Source: Sphingobium sp. (GTDB taxonomy: Bacteria > Pseudomonadota > Alphaproteobacteria > Sphingomonadales > Sphingomonadaceae). From it: DNA of 64,000 nt. A model generated the notes under the pieces. The model did no database searches. It worked only from the letters and a program-made list of their open reading frames with translations, and was not told the DNA's origin. The translations under genes were made by a program, and so were the position numbers. How positions within the stretch are numbered: position 1 is the first letter of the stretch; each line of letters opens with the position of its first letter. The stretch covers positions 711,001 through 775,000 of the forward strand of contig CP136575.1 in NCBI GenBank assembly GCA_035196065.1, written 5' to 3'. Positions 16,319 through 25,480 of this stretch are shown piece by piece.

Positions 16319-16497
16319 ACAAAATTTCTCATAAAATAGACTCAGGGTGTTGGCCCGCAACACGTCGACCACATACTGAAGCAGCATCCGATCAGCGACA
16401 AGCTGCATCTACTTCGGTATCGCCTCAGTCGCGCAAACCGTCCCGTGGAAAACTTGTCCTATAACGCTTCTACTCAGATGCGATCATCATCGCACTG

Positions 16498-16884
16498 CTA
16501 CTCCGTGGAACTAAGCCCGAAGTCATTCGGCCATCCTGCTATCATCAAATCTTGGTTTGTAAGTAGCCATCGATAAGGGTCAGCAATGCCGCCGGCCCGG
16601 GAGGGACGTTCGGGGTGACCAATTTCGGTGAGACGCATCACTTCCATTAGCTTGCGGGGTGTTCCGTCTGGCTTCAATGTTTCGAACGAAATTTGGCCGG
16701 TGCACTTGGCAATCTGGGAAGTGATCTTGGCCAGATCGATGATCGAGACATCTTCTCCGCAGCCGATATTGTTGCCGCTAAGCATGGGCAGTGTGACCGC
16801 ACGCGGATAGATGAAGGACAAGCCAAGGGCCAACAATTTGCGTATAGTCTTCCGGAATGCCTGATGGATGACATTGCATTCCAT
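16498..16884 (-). pseudogene. fcl: GDP-L-fucose synthase remnant with internal deletion
   Basis: The frame joins two separate parts of GDP-fucose synthase. NVIHQAFRKTIRKLLALG and FIYPRAVTLPM correspond to the region around residue 100 (NVIHAAYxxGVKKLLFLGSSCIYP). GEDVSIIDLAKI and KPDGTPRKLMEV...YRWLL correspond to the C-terminal third. The catalytic YxxxK core between them is missing, as is the N-terminal Rossmann fold; homologous codons (ENLI) continue just before the ATG but run into a TAA. No gmd partner is present. The cluster has therefore lost a GDP-fucose branch. Confidence 0.8.
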
Positions 16885-16948
16885 AATCAGGTTTTCTTAG
16901 TAGCAAGCAGAGCGTCGATGTGAGTTGATCTAGCACTCATTCGGCTTG

Positions 16949-18172
16949 TCAGGCGCAGTTATCGATAATTGCAAGCATGCGCCTAGCAAGAACTTTCCGA
17001 TCATAATGCTTAGCAGCCAATGGGCCGTTATGGGCCAGGCGCTTTCGTGTGTCCTGATCATCATGAAGCTGTTTTAGGCGTTCTGTTAATTCAACGTGAT
17101 TTTCAGGCTCGAACGTAAGGCCAATGTCGTGTTTGCGAACAATTTCGGCCGACTCGCCTTCGACCCCATGCAGGATAGGTATCGCCATTCCCATGCATTC
17201 AAACATCTTTGATGGAATGACTGTAGTGAACAGTTCGGAGCGCCTGAGGTGTATGATCGACGTATCCAGAATTGACCAGTAACGGGCCACTTGTTCCTTC
17301 GAGACGCTGTCCAAAAAGATAACGTTTCGAAGACGTTCAGTGCGTGCACGCGCCTCAAGTTTTTGACGGTGCGCCCCGTCGCCAAGCATCAATATTCGGA
17401 TCCGATCGCAATGTTCAGAGTTCGCCAGCAGGTGTGCCGCGTCAAGCAATGTATCCAGGCCATGAGCCAAGCCGTGCGTTCCAATATATCCCGCCACAAA
17501 AGCTTCTTGCAGGCCCAATTCCTCCAAAAGCTCTTGATCCTTAGGTATGGGTGAGAAACGTGAACCATCAACACCATTCGTCACGACATGGATCTTTGTG
17601 CCATCAATTCCACGGCCAATTAGGTTTTGCCGGAATGCATGGGTTACCGAGATGATTATGGTCGCCCTTCGGTATAGAAACAGCTCGACCTTTTCGAGGA
17701 GATCGAGGAACCGCTCCTTCTTCATCGCGCCAACGGCGCGGATGGACTCGGGCCAAATATCGCGTAGCTCAAATACCCAAGGCCGGCGCTTAGCGACGCT
17801 CACTGCATATGCCGCACATGCGGTAAAAAACTGTGGCGAAGTGCCTATAACTACATCGACCCGGCGTATGAATAATGAGGCAAGGAAGGCCATCACCATG
17901 AAACTGAGATAGTCTAATATGCGTTTGGCAAAACCCTCGTTTCGGGTGATGTAAGTCCAGACACGGATTACGCGGATGCCATCTATGTCCTCAGTCTGCC
18001 AAAGCCGGTTTTTATATCCTGCGAATACCTGGCCCTTCGGGAAATTCGGTGCGCAAGTGACGACGGTGACCTTCTGCCCTGCCTTTACCCATTCGCGGCA
18101 ATGCTCGAACGTGCGGCTCGCTGGCGCATTGACCTCCGGCGCGAAGTTGTCGGTCAGGAAGAGTATATGCAT
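16949..18172 (-). CDS. Family 4 glycosyltransferase, WbuB-like
   Basis: The 407-residue GT-B enzyme begins MHILFLTDNFAPEVNAPASR and contains PNFPKGQVFAGY, RPWVFELRDIWPESI and the nucleotide-sugar site ECMGMAIPILHGVEGES (about 315-331). This pattern is that of WbuB-type transferases, which often add N-acetylfucosamine or a related sugar in O-antigen assembly; the sugar is not predictable. It starts four bases after the stop of a heparinase remnant, the same order seen at 30.3 kb, where the heparinase is whole and the transferase is a fragment. Confidence 0.88.
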   Translation of the reverse strand: MHILFLTDNFAPEVNAPASRTFEHCREWVKAGQKVTVVTCAPNFPKGQVFAGYKNRLWQTEDIDGIRVIRVWTYITRNEGFAKRILDYLSFMVMAFLASLFIRRVDVVIGTSPQFFTACAAYAVSVAKRRPWVFELRDIWPESIRAVGAMKKERFLDLLEKVELFLYRRATIIISVTHAFRQNLIGRGIDGTKIHVVTNGVDGSRFSPIPKDQELLEELGLQEAFVAGYIGTHGLAHGLDTLLDAAHLLANSEHCDRIRILMLGDGAHRQKLEARARTERLRNVIFLDSVSKEQVARYWSILDTSIIHLRRSELFTTVIPSKMFECMGMAIPILHGVEGESAEIVRKHDIGLTFEPENHVELTERLKQLHDDQDTRKRLAHNGPLAAKHYDRKVLARRMLAIIDNCA

Positions 18173-18176
18173 ATGA

Positions 18177-18432
18177 TCAATTGCCTTCCACGTCCAGATT
18201 GGCGCGACCGGCCACCAAGGGGACTATGGGGCAGCGGTTGGGGATGCTTATACCAAATTTTGGGTGCAATGTTGTATCTTCTGCGCGCATGTCACCCCCT
18301 TCACTTTTTACACGCAAATTAAGACCACCGGGCAATGTGAGCAATGCTTCATTGGGGGGCATATCTTCAGCGAGATTTGCGGGTGTAAGTGAAACCGCGC
18401 TTCCGCTTGGATCCTCGAACTCAACAGATTGG
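18177..18432 (-). pseudogene. C-terminal remnant of a heparinase II/III-like protein
   Basis: The last ~84 codons before the stop read LPGGLNLRV...LHPKFGISIPNRCPIVPLVAGRANLDVEGN, matching the tail of the full heparinase-like protein at 30384 (VPGGQQLRL...WHPEFGVSIPNYCLVLPIHAGRASLSVESK). The homology stops exactly where the terminal inverted repeat of a dead IS3-type element begins (18433), so insertion and deletion removed the front of the gene. Confidence 0.8.
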
Positions 18433-18993
18433 TGACGTGACCCCCAGCTTTCCACCAACTGGAATTTGAGCCTGACTGCTTTTTGCACTGCTACCCAACC
18501 TTGGATCACTCATGCCCGGAGTTTTCCCCTTGCTCAGATCCGGTGGGCTGGTCTCACTAGCTGAGTTTGCCAGCATGATCGGGGGGATATTCCCGGTCGC
18601 GCTGTGCGGTCGCTCTTCATTGTAGTGTCTGCGCCAAGTCTCTAACTTTTCGCAAGTATCTTGCAGCGATAAGAACCAGCGCGCGTTAAGGCATTCGCTG
18701 CGCAGTTGGGGCCCCGTCGTCAACTGGTCATGAACAAAGTCCATCACCGACACATCGTTCGACCGGATCGCCGTCGTGCGATTCGCCCTGAGCTTCGCCT
18801 TGCCCCGCCGTTTGGGGGTCTTGTTGCGCAGCTGCAGGCCCAACTCCCTGAAAACCTTCTTCATGTTCACCTGCCAACCGTCCCGGCGCAAGAGATGGAA
18901 CATCCGCCGGTAGCCATAACGGACATGCGTCTCGCAGATCTCCTTGATGCGCTTCTTCAGAAAGGCCGGATCGGCAAGGCGGGTCTGGTAGTG
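18421..18993 (-). pseudogene. IS3-family transposase OrfB, internally deleted
   Basis: The N-terminal part (YQTRLADPAFLKKRIKEICE, YGYRRMFHLLRRDGW, NKTPKRRGKAKLRANRTTA) and the end (LNARWFLSLQDTCEKLETWR, YNEERPHSATGNIPP) are typical of IS3-type OrfB. The catalytic rve core with the first two acidic DDE residues is missing between VMDFVHDQLTTG and SECLNARWF. A TAG precedes the preserved part. The frame runs past the IS end into the neighbouring remnant. Confidence 0.8.
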
Positions 18994-19485
18994 CTAACTG
19001 GAAGTGTCGAACGGCAGAGCCTGGCAGGCCCTCCGGATCGGCACATCCCAGTCTGATAGCATCCCATAGGAACAGCTCGCGCTTCCGATCCGGCCTCAGG
19101 GCTTTCGGCGGATGACGTCCTGCAGCATCTCACGGTCCAGCCTCAGATCGGCGACGATTTTCTCCAGTCGTCCGTTCTTGTCTTCCAGATCTCGCAGGCG
19201 CCGCATCTCTGACGGCATCAGCCCCGCGCATCTCTTCTTCCGGTTGAAGTCGATCGCTTGGCTGATCCCTGCCTTGCGACAGATCTCAGCGACTAGCGGG
19301 CCTTCCTTCCCTTGCTTGATAACGAACGCCTTCTGTGTGTCCGTAAACTTCGATGCCTTCATGCCATAATTCCTCGTCCAGCCAGGGCTGTATAACGCGA
19401 AAAACTCTAACTGCGAATGGTCCAAAATTCAGGCGGCAGAGCACAGACGCTATGCAATACTCAAAGAAAATCAGGGGGTCATGTT
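18433..19485 (-). mobile_element. Degenerate IS3-family insertion sequence
   Basis: The ends are TGACGTGACCCCC (18433-18445) and GGGGGTCATGT (19475-19485), imperfect inverted repeats. Inside are a shortened orfB and a diverged orfA, both on the minus strand. The element truncates a heparinase gene at its left end and abuts the intact IS3 element directly at its right end. Confidence 0.75.
19096..19362 (-). pseudogene. IS3-family transposase OrfA, diverged
   Basis: An 88-codon frame reads MKASKFTDTQKAFVIKQG, VAEICRKAGIS and MRRLRDLEDKNGRLEKIVAD, the helix-turn-helix and leucine zipper of IS3 OrfA. Substitutions in the conserved helix (QAIDFNRKKRC where QATYFNWKKKY is usual) and the defective OrfB mark the element as dead. 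Confidence 0.75.
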
Positions 19486-19532
19486 GACGTGCTCCCCTGA
19501 AATGTGACCGCTTTTTGGTAGAGTCTGACGAT

Positions 19533-19799
19533 ATGAAGCGAAGCAGGTTCAACGAAGAGCAGATCATTGCGATCTTGAAGGAGCAGGAAGCTGGGATGGC
19601 GACGGCGGAGGTCTGCCGCCGTCACGGGATCAGCTCGGCGACATTCTACAAGTGGAAGTCGAAGTTTGGCGGTCTGGAGGTGTCTGAGGCCCGACGGTTG
19701 CGGTCGCTCGAGGAGGAGAACTCGCGGCTGAAGAAGCTGTTGGCCGAAGCGATGCTCGACAATGCCGTGTTGAAGGATCTGGCCTCAAAAAAATGGTAA
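19533..19799 (+). CDS. IS3-family transposase OrfA
   Basis: 88 residues: the helix-turn-helix of the transposase_8 family ([37 protein letters not shown]) and a leucine zipper ([20 protein letters not shown]). It binds the IS ends. The gene ends in TGGTAA after an A7 run (19787-19793), where a -1 frameshift would fuse it to OrfB. Confidence 0.93.
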   Translation: MKRSRFNEEQIIAILKEQEAGMATAEVCRRHGISSATFYKWKSKFGGLEVSEARRLRSLEEENSRLKKLLAEAMLDNAVLKDLASKKW

Positions 19800-20683
19800 C
19801 GCCCGGCGCCAAGCGGGAAGCCGTCGCCCATGCCCGGGAGCATCACGGGGTGAGCGAGCGTCGGGCGTGTGCACTGATTGGTGTGAGCCGCAGGGTGGTT
19901 CGGTATGAACCGAGCAGGCCAGATGACGGGGCGCTGCGGCAACGGCTGCGCGAGCTGGCGGCGGAACGTCGCCGGTTCGGCTGTCGCCGCCTGGGCTATC
20001 TGCTGGCGCGGGAAGGCATCGCACCCAACCACAAGAAGCTGCTGCGGATCTACCGCGAGGAAGGACTGCGCATGCGTCGCCGTGGCGGCCTGAAACGGGC
20101 GTTGGGCACGCGCAGACCGATGGTGCTGCCGGATGGCCCGAACCAGCGCTGGTCGCTCGACTTCGTCTCTGACAGCCTGATCTGCGGTCGGCGCTTCCGC
20201 ATCCTGTGCGTGGTCGATGACTACACGCGGGAGTGCCTGGCGCTGGTGGCCGATACGTCACTGTCAGGTGCTCGGGTGGCCCGCGAACTGACCAGCCTGA
20301 TGGGGAGTCGCGGCAAGCCGCACACGGTGGTCAGCGACAATGGGACTGAACTGACCTCGTCAGCCATCCTGCGCTGGTCGCAGGAGCGACGGGTCGAGTG
20401 GCATTACATCGCTCCGGGCAAGCCGATGCAGAACGGCTTCGTCGAGAGCTTCAACGGTCGCCTGCGGGACGAATGCCTCAACGAGATCTTGTTCACCTCG
20501 CTGGCTCATGCCCGGTTCGTGCTGGCCGCCTGGCGGCATGACTACAACACGGTGAGGCCGCACTCGAAACTGGGCGGGAAGACTCCCGCCGAGATCGCCG
20601 GCCAACGTGTCTGGGGGCATGCCCCCAGACACGTTGGCATCACATCAAACATCCATGATGAAGGAACGGGACTCTACCTCTGA
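19793..20683 (+). CDS. IS3-family transposase OrfB (DDE integrase)
   Basis: 296 residues: an HTH_21 segment ([34 protein letters not shown]) followed by the rve integrase core with the DDE triad, D in [10 protein letters not shown] in [10 protein letters not shown], and E in [36 protein letters not shown] ends the domain. The frame is -1 relative to OrfA across the slippery A run, so the active enzyme is probably an OrfAB fusion. It appears complete and potentially active. Confidence 0.93.
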   Translation: MVTPGAKREAVAHAREHHGVSERRACALIGVSRRVVRYEPSRPDDGALRQRLRELAAERRRFGCRRLGYLLAREGIAPNHKKLLRIYREEGLRMRRRGGLKRALGTRRPMVLPDGPNQRWSLDFVSDSLICGRRFRILCVVDDYTRECLALVADTSLSGARVARELTSLMGSRGKPHTVVSDNGTELTSSAILRWSQERRVEWHYIAPGKPMQNGFVESFNGRLRDECLNEILFTSLAHARFVLAAWRHDYNTVRPHSKLGGKTPAEIAGQRVWGHAPRHVGITSNIHDEGTGLYL

Positions 20684-20808
20684 CTGGTAACAAGTAGGGG
20701 AGCACGTCAGGTTGTTCAAGGATTTTGATGCGAGAAATTTCGCATTCTAACCGAACTAAAAGACGAATATGTAAATCAATCCAATTGGTAAATTAAATTT
20801 TAATGAAA

Positions 20809-22653
20809 TTACATGCTGAAATCGCGATCGTTCATTCGATGGTCGCACCAAAAAGCAAAGTAAATAAGCTGCCAAATTCTATATGTATTATTTCTTTTGC
20901 CTTTAAAATGTTCTATAATGATGCGCTCAACTGAATTTTTTTCAATAAAATTGTAGGTATTAAGGCTATCAAATATTTCCAGTGCTTTTGCCTGACCTAA
21001 ACTTTTGATCATGCCGTCCAATGGGGGATTGAAACCCCTTTTAGCTCGCCGAAAATGGTGCCCGACCCCTTCGTCATGTAAGAACTTTCTCAACGGCATT
21101 TTCCCATCTAGGCCGTGGATTAAATTTTGATCATCCAGACTGTTTGCAAAACGGCTGGCCGCCTCCGAGACGAACGGTACGCGTAGTTCGACACTTTGGG
21201 ACATGCTAGCCCGATCAGCCACAGTGAGATTGTGGGCCAAATAACCTGTTTGATCCAAAAAGAGTGCTCGGCGAAGTGAGGAACACGTATCAAATTGACT
21301 TAAGTGGCTATTAACTCTTTCATAAAAAAAGCGAATATCGTCGGATGTTCCGACCATCTCCGCAACTTCTGCTTCAGAGAAGTAGCCCACCAAGCTGGTA
21401 TAACCGCGTACGAAATCTCCTGAGCGAACAAACTCAAGAAAACGGTGAACTCGTTTATCTCCAGGACGGAAATATGTTGCTACTTTGGCGACCAATTCAC
21501 TGATAGGTTTAGTTCGACTGATGAGCGACCACTGCCGGGCTAAAGTGTACCTAGGGTAGCCGCCAAACATCTCATCGGCTCCCATGCCACTTAGCATCAC
21601 CTTAAACCCTGCCTCGCGTGCAATGCCCGCAAGGGAAGCAGTAGAAATATAAGTATAATCGGAAATAAGTTCTTCATTTCCGATGGCACATTGTTGAAAT
21701 GAAGCTAAAATAGTGTCTACACTATTGCCTGAATTTGGAAATTTGTAAGACTCCAGTTGTAATTTTTTTTCACGACAAAAAGCCTCAGCAACTGCCAAGT
21801 CAGCTTCGTAACCCTTTCCGTAATCTACAAAAAAGCATTTGATTCCCTCTGCCTTTGCGGCGAGTGCAATCACGCTCGAGTCTATTCCTCCGCTGTAGAA
21901 AATGCCAACCGGAACGTCAGCATTGGCCTCCAATTTAACCTGCGCCAGCACGTCAGACCAAGTCGGCTGCTTACTTTCATTTAAATGATAACGCCTGTAG
22001 ATGATTTTCCGCTCGGGAAGCCTAATCTCGATTGTCGAACCAGGCATCACCTTTGCGACGCCGAGCACACCGGTCCGAGGTTCGTAGAGAAAGCCGTTAA
22101 GAAAAAACTCGCTAAACGCACTTCGATCAGGCTGAAGCCGTCTTCCTAACGCAGCCTCGACCCCCCGAATTTCAGACGATAGGACGATTTGATCGTCATG
22201 TTCATAAATGTAAAGTGGCTTAATTCCGAATCTATCTCGCCCGGCTAGAATTTGGCCTTCTTGAACGTTAATGTAAACAAAAGCGAACATACCATTAACG
22301 CGAGATAAGAATTCTTGACCAAAGATCCTAATTCCTTCAAGCAAAACTTCTGTGTCAGAGTTTGTTTTGAATTTTGATCCATAATTAATCAAATCAATTT
22401 TTAATGATTTCCAGTTATATATTTCTCCATTGTAAATTAAAACGTGCGAACCGCATTTACTTATAAATGGCTGATTTGCGTGATGATTTAAATCTATTAT
22501 ACTAAGTCGCCTATGCAAAGCATCAATATACCATTCATTAATCTTGTTATGGTATACTCCTGTCGCATCTGGACCTCGATGCCAAATTTTTTTTGAAATC
22601 TGTGCGGAATGAAATTTCGGAAACTTACTGATTTGAACAACGAAACCGCACAT
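20809..22653 (-). CDS. Asparagine synthase (glutamine-hydrolysing)-like amidotransferase, cluster A
   Basis: The 614-residue protein has Cys2 at the mature N-terminus (MCGFVV), the glutaminase motifs RGPDATGVY, RRLSIIDL and LIYNGEIYNW, and a synthetase domain with the ATP pyrophosphatase loop FYSGGIDSSVIA and SGMGADEMFGGYPRY. Such AsnB homologues in O-antigen clusters often amidate sugar carboxyl groups (uronamides), which fits the wecC-type dehydrogenase here, but free asparagine synthesis is possible. It is strongly AT-rich compared with the flanking regions. A GC-rich paralogue lies at 50751. Confidence 0.88.
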   Translation of the reverse strand: MCGFVVQISKFPKFHSAQISKKIWHRGPDATGVYHNKINEWYIDALHRRLSIIDLNHHANQPFISKCGSHVLIYNGEIYNWKSLKIDLINYGSKFKTNSDTEVLLEGIRIFGQEFLSRVNGMFAFVYINVQEGQILAGRDRFGIKPLYIYEHDDQIVLSSEIRGVEAALGRRLQPDRSAFSEFFLNGFLYEPRTGVLGVAKVMPGSTIEIRLPERKIIYRRYHLNESKQPTWSDVLAQVKLEANADVPVGIFYSGGIDSSVIALAAKAEGIKCFFVDYGKGYEADLAVAEAFCREKKLQLESYKFPNSGNSVDTILASFQQCAIGNEELISDYTYISTASLAGIAREAGFKVMLSGMGADEMFGGYPRYTLARQWSLISRTKPISELVAKVATYFRPGDKRVHRFLEFVRSGDFVRGYTSLVGYFSEAEVAEMVGTSDDIRFFYERVNSHLSQFDTCSSLRRALFLDQTGYLAHNLTVADRASMSQSVELRVPFVSEAASRFANSLDDQNLIHGLDGKMPLRKFLHDEGVGHHFRRAKRGFNPPLDGMIKSLGQAKALEIFDSLNTYNFIEKNSVERIIIEHFKGKRNNTYRIWQLIYFAFWCDHRMNDRDFSM

Positions 22654-22738
22654 ATTTTTGTCAACTCCAGAGTAATGTTGTTAAGTGAGTAAATTCACTG
22701 TTCTATTCTGTAATATCGGTGAGAATTAGTACGGATAA

Positions 22739-23794
22739 TCAATAGTAATTTGGCGAAGCCGAGAGGTTTCTGCAAAGGCGCAAAAATACACGAGCCCACA
22801 CATGACCGTCGAACCGGTTTGCAGTCGCCACGCAATCTTTGGCCAACGCTTCAGGTTCATCAATCAAAGCCTGCCGGAGCAACCCAATTGATTCGGTTAA
22901 AGATGAAGCAGAGCCCGGGTCCGAAAGCATCCAACAGCGTACATTTAAAAGTTCCGGTATAGCTCTCCAGCGGGTTGAAATTACCGGCACTCCAACGCTG
23001 AGCGCTTCGATGATCACGCCGGGGTACCCCTCTCCACGATAGAAAGTTGGCAGAAGCAGTGCGTCAAAGTTGCTGATTGTCTTAGTTACCTGACTACTAT
23101 CCAGCAACCCACTATACTTCACGTTAGGCGGCAGTTCACGAGGGAGTTCACATTCGAGCGGTCCGAATATAACAAGAGACGCTGTCTTTCCAAGAGATGC
23201 AACGGCTTCGATGGCCTGAAACACTCCTTTAGTCTCTGTTACGCGACCGATGTATACCAAATTAAGACTACATCTATTGAGGCGTGGCCTCAGGTTAGCA
23301 GCATCGCCCTCTGAGAACGCTACCCGCGTGTTGGGGTACCATACGCACCGTCTGACCCCCCTCTGCTCGAAGAACCTTTTTAGCGAGCGTGTCTCTACTA
23401 ACAGTAGGGGGCAGAGACGAACTAGTTGCAAACATACACGCCCCTTTATCGCGCCGTCAGAAAACCATATATCTGAGTCCCCGCCAAATAAACGAAGCAG
23501 CCAAGGGGTTTTGTAGAATACCCCCATCATCAAAAGTAGAGGCAACAAAACAAGAGCACCACGCGGTGATAGATGTACAGTCACAACGTCGTTTCTACGA
23601 AACGCGTTAGCAATATGCACGCAGTCGCGAAATAGATTTCTAACAACTTGAAACGGCCCGCCACTACCTCCCGCTAACTCCACCCGGTCGATATTTAAAC
23701 CGGGGAAGGATCTGAGAATCTCTTCCAACTGCTTCAATAAAAGCGTTGTACCGCCCTCGGGCGGCGGAAACGATCCGATGATACCTATGTGCAC
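22739..23794 (-). CDS. Family 4 glycosyltransferase
   Basis: A 351-residue GT-B protein: HIGIIGSFPPPEGGTTLLLKQL start, LNLVYIGRVTETKGVFQAIEA donor domain opening, and YRGEGYPGVIIEALSVGVPVIST, the E-x7-E nucleotide-sugar motif of GT4. The substrate is unknown. It is the last gene of a tightly packed minus-strand run of six genes (28475 down to 22739), separated by 16 bp from the acetyltransferase. Confidence 0.85.
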   Translation of the reverse strand: MHIGIIGSFPPPEGGTTLLLKQLEEILRSFPGLNIDRVELAGGSGGPFQVVRNLFRDCVHIANAFRRNDVVTVHLSPRGALVLLPLLLMMGVFYKTPWLLRLFGGDSDIWFSDGAIKGRVCLQLVRLCPLLLVETRSLKRFFEQRGVRRCVWYPNTRVAFSEGDAANLRPRLNRCSLNLVYIGRVTETKGVFQAIEAVASLGKTASLVIFGPLECELPRELPPNVKYSGLLDSSQVTKTISNFDALLLPTFYRGEGYPGVIIEALSVGVPVISTRWRAIPELLNVRCWMLSDPGSASSLTESIGLLRQALIDEPEALAKDCVATANRFDGHVWARVFLRLCRNLSASPNYY

Positions 23795-23810
23795 GTTGAT
23801 GGCCTAATGT

Positions 23811-24263
23811 TTAATCAATATGAAGGTAATGAAAATAGTCCACTCCGGCGCGCTTGATTTTTGCCGGGGCGCCAGCGACCATCGTCCCGCTCGGAACATC
23901 ATCAAGTACAACCGAGTTTGCGCCAATAACTGAATTCGACCCAATGATAATCGGACCTAGCACAACGGCACCTGCGCCGATATAGACGTTGGACCCGATC
24001 TTCGGAACACCTGTAATCGTTGCCTTGCCTCCTATAGTTACGTTTTGATCAATGTGAACGTTATCGCCGATTTCCGTGTCACCGTGAATGACTATACCCA
24101 AGCCACCATATCCCAAAACCAAACCAGTTCCATGCTTCACGCTGCTCGGAAACCAACAGCAAAAAATCAGTCGGATCGAATAATCAAAAAAAAGCGACAA
24201 TTTGGTCGCCTTTCGAGCCAGAAACCATGCTCCTAAGCAATGGAGAAGCATGATTATTTTCAC
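23811..24263 (-). CDS. Hexapeptide-repeat acyltransferase (serine acetyltransferase-like)
   Basis: The 150-residue protein has a short hydrophobic N-terminus and then a left-handed beta-helix of hexapeptide repeats (GDTEIGDNVHIDQNVTIGG; GSNVYIGAGAVVLGPIIIGS; IGANSVVLDDVPSGTMVAG). The layout matches the CysE-like end domain used in polysaccharide O- or N-acetylation. It overlaps the upstream glycosyltransferase gene by four bases. The acceptor sugar is unknown. Confidence 0.85.
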   Translation of the reverse strand: MKIIMLLHCLGAWFLARKATKLSLFFDYSIRLIFCCWFPSSVKHGTGLVLGYGGLGIVIHGDTEIGDNVHIDQNVTIGGKATITGVPKIGSNVYIGAGAVVLGPIIIGSNSVIGANSVVLDDVPSGTMVAGAPAKIKRAGVDYFHYLHID

Positions 24264-25480
24264 GATAAATCTCCCGAGTGAGGAATAACTTTCAAAGTTT
24301 TAAGTCCGAATGTTCCAATATAATCATCAACATATCGACTTCGATCAAAGTATTTTTCTGCCAATTTTCTAGCCTGAACTTTGCTATTATCCTTTTTCGC
24401 TATTCTGCAAAAACGATGCAATGCATCATAATCTCTGCCAATTTCCGTAAGAGGATAGCCGGCAAGATGGTTTTCAGAAAAAACCATGCTTAGGTCGCCA
24501 ACGCAAGGACTGAATATCACGGGGAGGCCACAAGCAAGATATTCCCCAACTTTAATTGGGCTCGCTGCACGATTTAGCTCAACGTCATGGCGAAGTACTA
24601 CTGAAACGTCTGCTGCCGACAAAAATGCGGGGACCTTCGCGAAATCGGCGCTAACAACCTTGACCTTAACCTCGTCGATACCTGAGTCCTTTAACTTTGA
24701 CGATACAATGTCTAAGTCACGAGATATTATGAGAAATCTAAAATTTTCATCTTTTTCAGATAACTTAACGAACAGGTTGATAGTATCATCAATCCGCTGC
24801 CAATGCGCCAGTCCTCCTGAGTAACAAACTACGATATGCTCATCTCTAAATTCAAATTTCTTTCGCAAGAATGTTCTGTCGGCTACAGAAAAATGGAACA
24901 TATCGAGATCAGGACATGAAGGAACAACCGCTATGTCGCTGCGCCTACTGCGTAATCTAATGAAACGTTCAAGATATAATGAAACCGTCAACAATTTATC
25001 TGTTCGTCGTAAACTGAAATCTTCAAATAAAACTAGCAACTGTGATTTAAATTTATTTCCTTTGACTTCGGCACTGACGATCGATCTTACATCGAAAACA
25101 ATAGTCGCGCCTAGTGGGCGGAATATTATTATTGCAGCGAAAGCGGAGAAAACAGATCGCACATATACGTGTGTGGCGTCGATTGAGCTAATGAATTCAC
25201 GAGCCCGTAGGGCGCCCCATAAGCAACGGATAACCATTCCTATCGCACCCATGTGTCGCAGTATGGGCTTCATGAGCAATATTTTATCGCCTCTAGCTTG
25301 GCAATCTTGCGCGTTGTTTAGGCCGGCGTTGGCTGAGCAACCGACGATTGCAGTTGTGGCGCCCAATGCATCAAGCGTCTCCGATAACGACACTATCTGC
25401 GATTGAACGACCGGATGCCGTAAATCTAGCCACTCCGGTATGAAAAAAGCGACGGTTGTCCTTTCAAGCGGACTGTACAT
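24260..25480 (-). CDS. Glycosyltransferase, GT-B fold (GT4-like)
   Basis: The 406-residue protein has a GT-B arrangement. The N-terminal domain has VAFFIPEWLDLRHPVVQSQI and IVFDVRSIVSAE. The C-terminal domain has HIVVCYSGGLAHWQRIDDTI, the strand SAADVSVVLRHD, and ASPIKVGEYLACGLPVIFSP in place of the standard E-x7-E loop. The sugar is unknown. It overlaps both neighbours (17 bp with the polymerase gene, 4 bp with the acetyltransferase), so it is certainly part of the same transcript. Confidence 0.8.
   Translation of the reverse strand: MYSPLERTTVAFFIPEWLDLRHPVVQSQIVSLSETLDALGATTAIVGCSANAGLNNAQDCQARGDKILLMKPILRHMGAIGMVIRCLWGALRAREFISSIDATHVYVRSVFSAFAAIIIFRPLGATIVFDVRSIVSAEVKGNKFKSQLLVLFEDFSLRRTDKLLTVSLYLERFIRLRSRRSDIAVVPSCPDLDMFHFSVADRTFLRKKFEFRDEHIVVCYSGGLAHWQRIDDTINLFVKLSEKDENFRFLIISRDLDIVSSKLKDSGIDEVKVKVVSADFAKVPAFLSAADVSVVLRHDVELNRAASPIKVGEYLACGLPVIFSPCVGDLSMVFSENHLAGYPLTEIGRDYDALHRFCRIAKKDNSKVQARKLAEKYFDRSRYVDDYIGTFGLKTLKVIPHSGDLS

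Larger units (their letters stand above)
19486..20709 (+). mobile_element. Apparently intact IS3-family insertion sequence
   Basis: Terminal inverted repeats TGACGTGCTCCCCT (19486-19499) and AGGGGAGCACGTCA (20696-20709) are perfect over 14 bases and enclose orfA and orfB in overlapping frames with a slippery A7 run. Length (1,224 bp) and layout fit IS3-family elements. The flanking three bases differ (TGT left, GGT right), so no target duplication is visible; an adjacent deletion or insertion into the end of the older IS may explain this. Confidence 0.9.

Noticed and set aside
20728-20745. ATGCGA/TCGCAT hairpin after the IS element
   Set aside because: Six-base arms in AT-rich DNA are expected by chance, and no terminator-like T-run follows.
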